8,638 nt of DNA from Clostridiales bacterium (GTDB lineage: Bacteria > Bacillota > Clostridia > WRLR01). This document shows positions 6,801 through 8,638 of this stretch, in pieces (positions within the stretch are counted from its first letter, which is position 1; every line of letters starts with the position of its first letter). The position numbers and the translations under genes are program-made. The notes under the pieces are model-generated. The model ran no database searches and was not told where the DNA came from. It saw nothing but the letters and a program-made list of their open reading frames with translations. The stretch spans positions 1-8,638 of the forward strand of contig JAISFK010000071.1 of NCBI GenBank assembly GCA_031263625.1. Reading direction: 5' to 3'.

Positions 6801-7527
6801 TGCCCGCCCCCAGCAGGCCCCTGCCGACGAGCACCGATTTCGGGTATCTGGCCTGCAGCGCGGCCAGGCTGGGCTTTGCCCCCCCTCCGACAATGTCGTC
6901 GGAGTAGCCGTTTTTTGTGAGCCAGACCAGCTGGTCGAGCTTCTCGCGGGCCATGTCCGACAGATTCCAGCCCGCGACGGCCTCATACCCGCCAACGGTG
7001 TCCCCGCCGGCCGTCGAGCCGTGCGCCACGACGTAGGAGTGGAACGGCACTGCGGGATCCACGCAGTAGATCTGGTTCACTATCTTCCGCGTCCCGTCCA
7101 GCACGCCGCCCAGATGTATGTCGCCCACCGTCGTGTCTATCTCGCCGGGCGCGTGCGACACGAGATACTTGAGCTGGATGTCGTCCCTGTATTTGAGCGC
7201 GACGGTGTAGCCGCCGCCTGCCTGCGCCGCCGTCCCGACAATTCCGGGCGGCAGCACGAGCGCGACCAGCAGCGCCAGCGGCAGAATCGCGGCCAGCAGC
7301 CTGCGGCCGCCGGCGCCCGCCAGCCTCCACCGGCCCCCGCCGGCCCCCGCCGGCCCTGTTCCGGCCCTTGCCCCCGGCCCTGCGCCTGCCCCTGCCGTCG
7401 CCTTTTCCGTCGCATTTCCTGTTGCTCTTTCCGTTGCCTTTGCCTTTGCTTCAAACCCCCAGCTTTTCATGAGCGGATACGGACAATGCAGCGCCCCTAG
7501 GCCCGTCGCCGGGGCCACCTGCACCAT
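3865..7527 (-). CDS. Wall-anchored surface adhesin with thioester-type head and four isopeptide-type domains
   Basis: This 1220-residue protein is built for export and wall attachment. It has a long N-terminal region and a hydrophobic signal core (about 77-95), with likely cleavage near 103. A thioester-type (TED/TQXA-like) domain follows, with Cys155 in YCVD and a TKIIIW motif at 256-261. A linking region containing GVQDWHEVQAF runs to about 500. Four prealbumin/Spy0128-like domains come next, at about 504-628, 630-749, 750-885 and 886-1037. Each has a candidate isopeptide Lys (510, 638, 758, 897), Glu (580, 701, 827, 991) and Asn (625, 747, 882, 1034). Pro/Thr repeats (1038-1180), FPGGKTGD (1184-1191), a hydrophobic stretch and RKKRR end the protein. 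The start at 7527 has AAAGGAG four nt upstream. In-frame ATGs at 7593 and 7470 lack a good site. Oddities are Lys257 where families have Gln, and the non-LPxTG motif. The next gene is its likely sortase. Confidence 0.88.
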   Translation of the reverse strand: MVQVAPATGLGALHCPYPLMKSWGFEAKAKATERATGNATEKATAGAGAGPGARAGTGPAGAGGGRWRLAGAGGRRLLAAILPLALLVALVLPPGIVGTAAQAGGGYTVALKYRDDIQLKYLVSHAPGEIDTTVGDIHLGGVLDGTRKIVNQIYCVDPAVPFHSYVVAHGSTAGGDTVGGYEAVAGWNLSDMAREKLDQLVWLTKNGYSDDIVGGGAKPSLAALQARYPKSVLVGRGLLGAGNTAEINDTIAIMATKIIIWQVLDNTVAILGTSLVPSDPSKATALQRDRQLLMYALARAMQEDANAYAAGTGDPRYDYTRMELDINASLASADYLAGDGYIYYGPLALDARVLNSGGDDGALAGAFIKIGGAGGDAVRVVTVLGDPDSELETKSMSAEFEHSGDGYWLDANEFGGSGMRSANFYLKIPESRGNADGLVAHAMAKVVGATYAVGTPMIFVHDNAQGVQDWHEVQAFMGISSVPLSAVLYAEASALVTDSGPQPGILTVRKIVANPISADAARDFGFAVTTSGNEIPVELVTTGEGANISGASNVSGNRFTLCSGQQAKLTLPHGLYTVTETDIDAAYTLTVSGDGSAAPAQEGPGAWTVDVSAAPAAPAALTFQNARSLGKAALAVTKMVSSGVAEQKLRSYEFELSGGNLSGVESNVKFTSGGGAIAFSLANGQTAFFYGLDPGSYKVRETSALSACTTTVYVGDVEQPAAAPGEIPTASVYLALDDPAQSVVFDNKFQTGSIKVTKEAEYIGGSPLVEPLASRSYMFQLTDSAYMPVDLSGRSDVSGTAGGLFSLQAGDFVEFDRLPLGDYIVTEAAAGASNGAGEEPYMRSYSLDSAGGGEFLAGYAANLKLGAAPEQAQAQETVEFKNLYKPAELLTNLIVSKMAVDITQEHYKDVYTFRLELKGASGDYAPVDLSDKLFDARKLAEGNAAAQSAAATLGTLAEAGVADLPNGIFVLANGGTAYFTGLQLGVYRLVELFADDFDTHYLIGDDNTLSAAEDRGVVIDLSSDDIGVFVEVVNEHKEPPEEPLGPTPTPTPTPTPTPTPTPTPTPDEETDSPPPDDETNTPTPTPTPTPSPDTPAPNSGNPPPGSATQITPAPTPSEPEGPDAGATPTPAPSPLAPIEPRTPDAPGDSTPPADAPDTPDTPDTPDVPDAPETPVPSQPAPPAFPGGKTGDAGAAALPWLAAGGGSALAGLLLALRKKRR
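4021..4059 (-). repeat. Asp-Thr-Pro tripeptide repeat of the adhesin
   Basis: Residues about 1157-1169 read DTPDTPDTPDVPD, a 9-bp repeat in the wall-spanning region just before the sorting signal. It is chemically unlike the neutral Thr-Pro runs because every third residue is acidic. It probably arose by slippage and extends the unfolded stalk. Confidence 0.75.
4258..4389 (-). repeat. Pro-Thr dipeptide repeat tracts of the adhesin
   Basis: Two runs of alternating Thr-Pro (residues about 1047-1066 and 1081-1090) are separated by an acidic segment (DEETDSPPPDDETN). In DNA they are six-base GGCGTN units at 4330-4389 and 4258-4287. Such segments span the peptidoglycan layer in wall-anchored proteins. 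The hexanucleotide units keep frame when gained or lost, so length variation between strains would alter only the reach of the adhesin. Confidence 0.85.
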
Positions 7528-7531
7528 TTTG

Positions 7532-7538
7532 CTCCTTT
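7532..7538 (-). promoter_or_regulatory. Ribosome binding site that sets the adhesin start
   Basis: Read leftward this is AAAGGAG, four nt before the ATG at 7527. It is the only strong site near the three in-frame ATG candidates (7593, 7527, 7470) and so decides the start. The spacing is a little short but functional in Gram-positive bacteria. Confidence 0.7.
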
Positions 7539-7550
7539 CAAAAATTGTTT

Positions 7551-7569
7551 GCGCGGCGCCGCGCCGCGC
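7551..7569 (-). promoter_or_regulatory. GC-only hairpin in the adhesin leader
   Basis: Two perfect 8-nt arms (GCGCGGCG and CGCCGCGC) flank a 3-nt loop. They lie just upstream of the adhesin ribosome site and are followed on the minus strand by AAACAATTTTT. The short T run starts six nt after the stem, so it is a poor intrinsic terminator. A leader-stability or attenuation role is possible. Confidence 0.5.
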
Positions 7570-7670
7570 GACACTCGCGAATATATCTGCCATCCTGGCT
7601 GCTTATTCATTTTTATCATTATGGGATTGTTTCAAACGCAAATTTGGCCCGCCGCACGCGCGTTTGCATA

Positions 7671-7691
7671 TTGTTTACAAATTGTTAACAA
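7671..7691. promoter_or_regulatory. Two adjacent 10-bp dyads, operator-like
   Basis: TTGTTAACAA (7682-7691) is a perfect palindrome. TTGTTTACAA (7671-7680) is the same sequence with one change. They are separated by one A, so their centres are 11 bp apart, one helical turn. They lie about 150 bp upstream of the adhesin start and 130 bp upstream of the nuclease promoter. The arrangement fits a site for two regulator dimers on one DNA face. The regulator is unknown. Confidence 0.5.
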
Positions 7692-7735
7692 AAGGGGCGC
7701 GGGCAAAAAACGCTCCCGGCGCTTGCCCAACACTG

Positions 7736-7794
7736 TCAGGCTTTCAGGCTTTTTCAGGCATTTTCAAGGTTTGCCCAGGGTTTTGCCCAGAGTT
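7736..7794. repeat. Short tandem repeats upstream of the nuclease promoter
   Basis: TCAGGCTTT-like units occur at 7736, 7744 and 7754, with a diverged TCAAGGTTT at 7764. They are followed by a 12-bp tandem pair, TTGCCCAGGGTT (7771-7782) and TTGCCCAGAGTT (7783-7794). TTGCCCA also occurs once more near 7723. No gene is supported here. The repeats end about 27 bp before the -35 of the nuclease promoter. Confidence 0.7.
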
Positions 7795-7820
7795 TTATGC
7801 GTTTGGCCCGCAATCCCCTC

Positions 7821-7849
7821 TTGGAACTCTCGCGCCAGCGTTGTATAAT
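7821..7849 (+). promoter_or_regulatory. Near-consensus sigma-A promoter of the nuclease gene
   Basis: TTGGAA (7821-7826) and a perfect TATAAT (7844-7849) are separated by exactly 17 bp. Transcription should begin near 7856, giving a leader of only about 19 nt that carries the ribosome site AAAGGCGG (7859-7866) eight nt before the ATG at 7875. This is the best promoter in the window and implies fairly strong basal expression. Confidence 0.85.
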
Positions 7850-7874
7850 GGAATCGTGAAAGGCGGTAAGCGCG

Positions 7875-8638
7875 ATGACCGAAAATATTGTAATCCCTGA
7901 AATACTGCCGCCGTCTGACGACAGAGTATTCAAGAGCCTTATGACGCACCCGGACGGCGAGCCGGTTCTGCGCGGCGTTATGTCCGACGTGCTGGATATG
8001 CAATTCGTCAGCGTCGAGGTGCGCAACGTCGAGCCGCCGATCTCGGACATTAACGAAAAACAGCAGCGTTTTGACGTGAACTGCTGCGCCGTCGCTGACA
8101 GCGGCAAGCAAATCGCGGCCGAGATGCAGGCCGAGCCGATGAAAGGCGACAACGCCGAGACGGAGCATCGGAACATCAAAAGCCGCGCGATACGCGGCGT
8201 TTGCGACCTGTATGCGGATCAGCCGGGGCGCGGTACGGCTTACAGCGATTTCGAGCAGAGCTTTCAGATCACGTTCTGCGGGTACGCGGTGTTCCCAAAG
8301 CGCACGGACTTCATACGCCGGTTCAGCTTCCGCGACGCGGACGGCGCAGAGCTCGCGAACGACGTCGGCATAGTATTCATCGAGCTGACGAAACTGGGCG
8401 AGGTATTGAAGAAACCAGTAAAAGACATGACCCGGCTAGAGCAGTGGTGCGTGTTTTTCGGATGCGCCGATAATCCAAAGTGCCGGGACATACTAAACAA
8501 ACTGAACGCGGCAAGGGAGGATATTCGGATGGCTACAGAGTTGTTGGCAAGCATAAGCCGGGATGAACGCGAGCGGGCGCTGTTCCGCTCGCGGCGAATA
8601 GCCCAGTTGGATATGGAGCACAATTACGCAGTGGCGCG
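7875..8638 (+). CDS. Rpn-family PD-(D/E)XK nuclease / putative transposase, 3' end outside window
   Basis: The reading frame from ATG 7875 stays open for 254 codons to the window edge, so the gene is truncated only by the window. The protein begins MTENIVIPEILPPSDDRVFK. The LPPSDDRVFKSLM start, a strand with Asp67 (RFDVNC), a second with Glu83-x-Gln85 (AAEMQ) and a late ERALFRSRRIAQLD segment match the Rpn/PDDEXK_2 family of recombination-promoting nucleases, often annotated as transposases. Asp67 and Glu83 with Gln85 in the usual Lys position are the likely metal-binding catalytic residues. Known Rpn proteins promote RecA-independent recombination and some act in phage defence. This member's role is inferred only. 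It has its own promoter and a good ribosome site, and it is transcribed away from the adhesin operon. No terminal inverted repeats mark it as a mobile element within the window. Confidence 0.88.
   Translation, partial: MTENIVIPEILPPSDDRVFKSLMTHPDGEPVLRGVMSDVLDMQFVSVEVRNVEPPISDINEKQQRFDVNCCAVADSGKQIAAEMQAEPMKGDNAETEHRNIKSRAIRGVCDLYADQPGRGTAYSDFEQSFQITFCGYAVFPKRTDFIRRFSFRDADGAELANDVGIVFIELTKLGEVLKKPVKDMTRLEQWCVFFGCADNPKCRDILNKLNAAREDIRMATELLASISRDERERALFRSRRIAQLDMEHNYAVA

Larger units (their letters stand above)
7528..7874. other. Divergent intergenic region between the adhesin and nuclease genes
   Basis: These 347 bp separate the leftward adhesin operon from the rightward nuclease gene. From left to right they hold the adhesin ribosome site (7532-7538), a GC hairpin (7551-7569), two adjacent 10-bp dyads (7671-7691), short tandem repeats (7736-7794) and a strong rightward promoter (7821-7849). 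A leftward promoter for the adhesin is expected around 7580-7690. TATATT (7582-7588), CATAAT-like and TTGAAA sequences occur there, but I could not find a pair with good spacing. An in-frame upstream ATG at 7593 would make part of this region coding, which I consider unlikely. Confidence 0.65.

Noticed and set aside
7528..7593. Upstream ATG at 7593 as the adhesin start
   Set aside because: No clear ribosome site precedes it, and the added residues span a GC hairpin and the strong AAAGGAG that serves the ATG at 7527.
7754..8179. Minus-strand frames opposite the nuclease gene
   Set aside because: They overlap the Rpn-family frame, which has a strong promoter, a ribosome site and family motifs. 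The minus-strand translations show no domain.

Overview
The window is GC-rich and densely coding. It looks like a fragment of a GC-rich, Gram-positive, probably anaerobic Clostridia-like (Bacillota) genome. Evidence for this is a sortase next to a cell-wall-anchored surface protein, AGGAGG-type ribosome binding sites, a sigma-A-type promoter, a glycoside hydrolase family 2 enzyme beside a fucose/arabinose-isomerase-like gene, and an Rpn/PD-(D/E)XK nuclease of a kind common in gut Firmicutes. The lineage is inferred, because no rRNA or marker gene is present.

Layout. Bases 1-66 (minus) hold the first 22 codons of an L-fucose/L-arabinose isomerase-like protein that runs off the left edge. Bases 149-2029 (minus) encode a GH2 beta-glycosidase with both catalytic glutamates and a striking Gly/Ser linker inside its sugar-binding domain. 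The gap 2030-2485 is an AT-rich island with a 28-bp direct repeat, a nested dyad, an 8-bp tandem array and promoter-like sequences. Bases 2486-3856 (minus) encode a class B-like sortase with a very long Ala/Gly/Pro-rich stalk. Bases 3865-7527 (minus) encode a 1220-residue surface adhesin with a signal peptide, a thioester-type head, four isopeptide-type Ig-like domains, a Pro/Thr wall-spanning segment, and a sorting signal with an aberrant motif. Bases 7528-7874 are a divergent intergenic region with operator-like dyads, a GC hairpin, short tandem repeats and a near-consensus promoter firing rightward. Bases 7875-8638 (plus) hold an Rpn-family nuclease gene that is still open at the right edge.

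How the genes work together. The adhesin and sortase genes are 8 nt apart and form a substrate-enzyme pair: the adhesin is exported, its C-terminus is cleaved by the neighbouring sortase, and it is attached to the wall. The GH2 enzyme and isomerase-like gene probably form a separate glycan-catabolic unit (hydrolysis, then sugar isomerisation), transcribed leftward from the AT-rich island. The Rpn gene is an independent, divergently transcribed unit.

Most interesting points. (1) The adhesin's thioester motif has Lys where the family has the reactive Gln. (2) Its sorting motif reads FPGGKTGD rather than LPxTG. (3) Three adjacent proteins carry low-complexity expansions at different points, including a natural (GGS)n linker in an enzyme domain. 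(4) The island at 2030-2485 combines several unexplained repeat structures.
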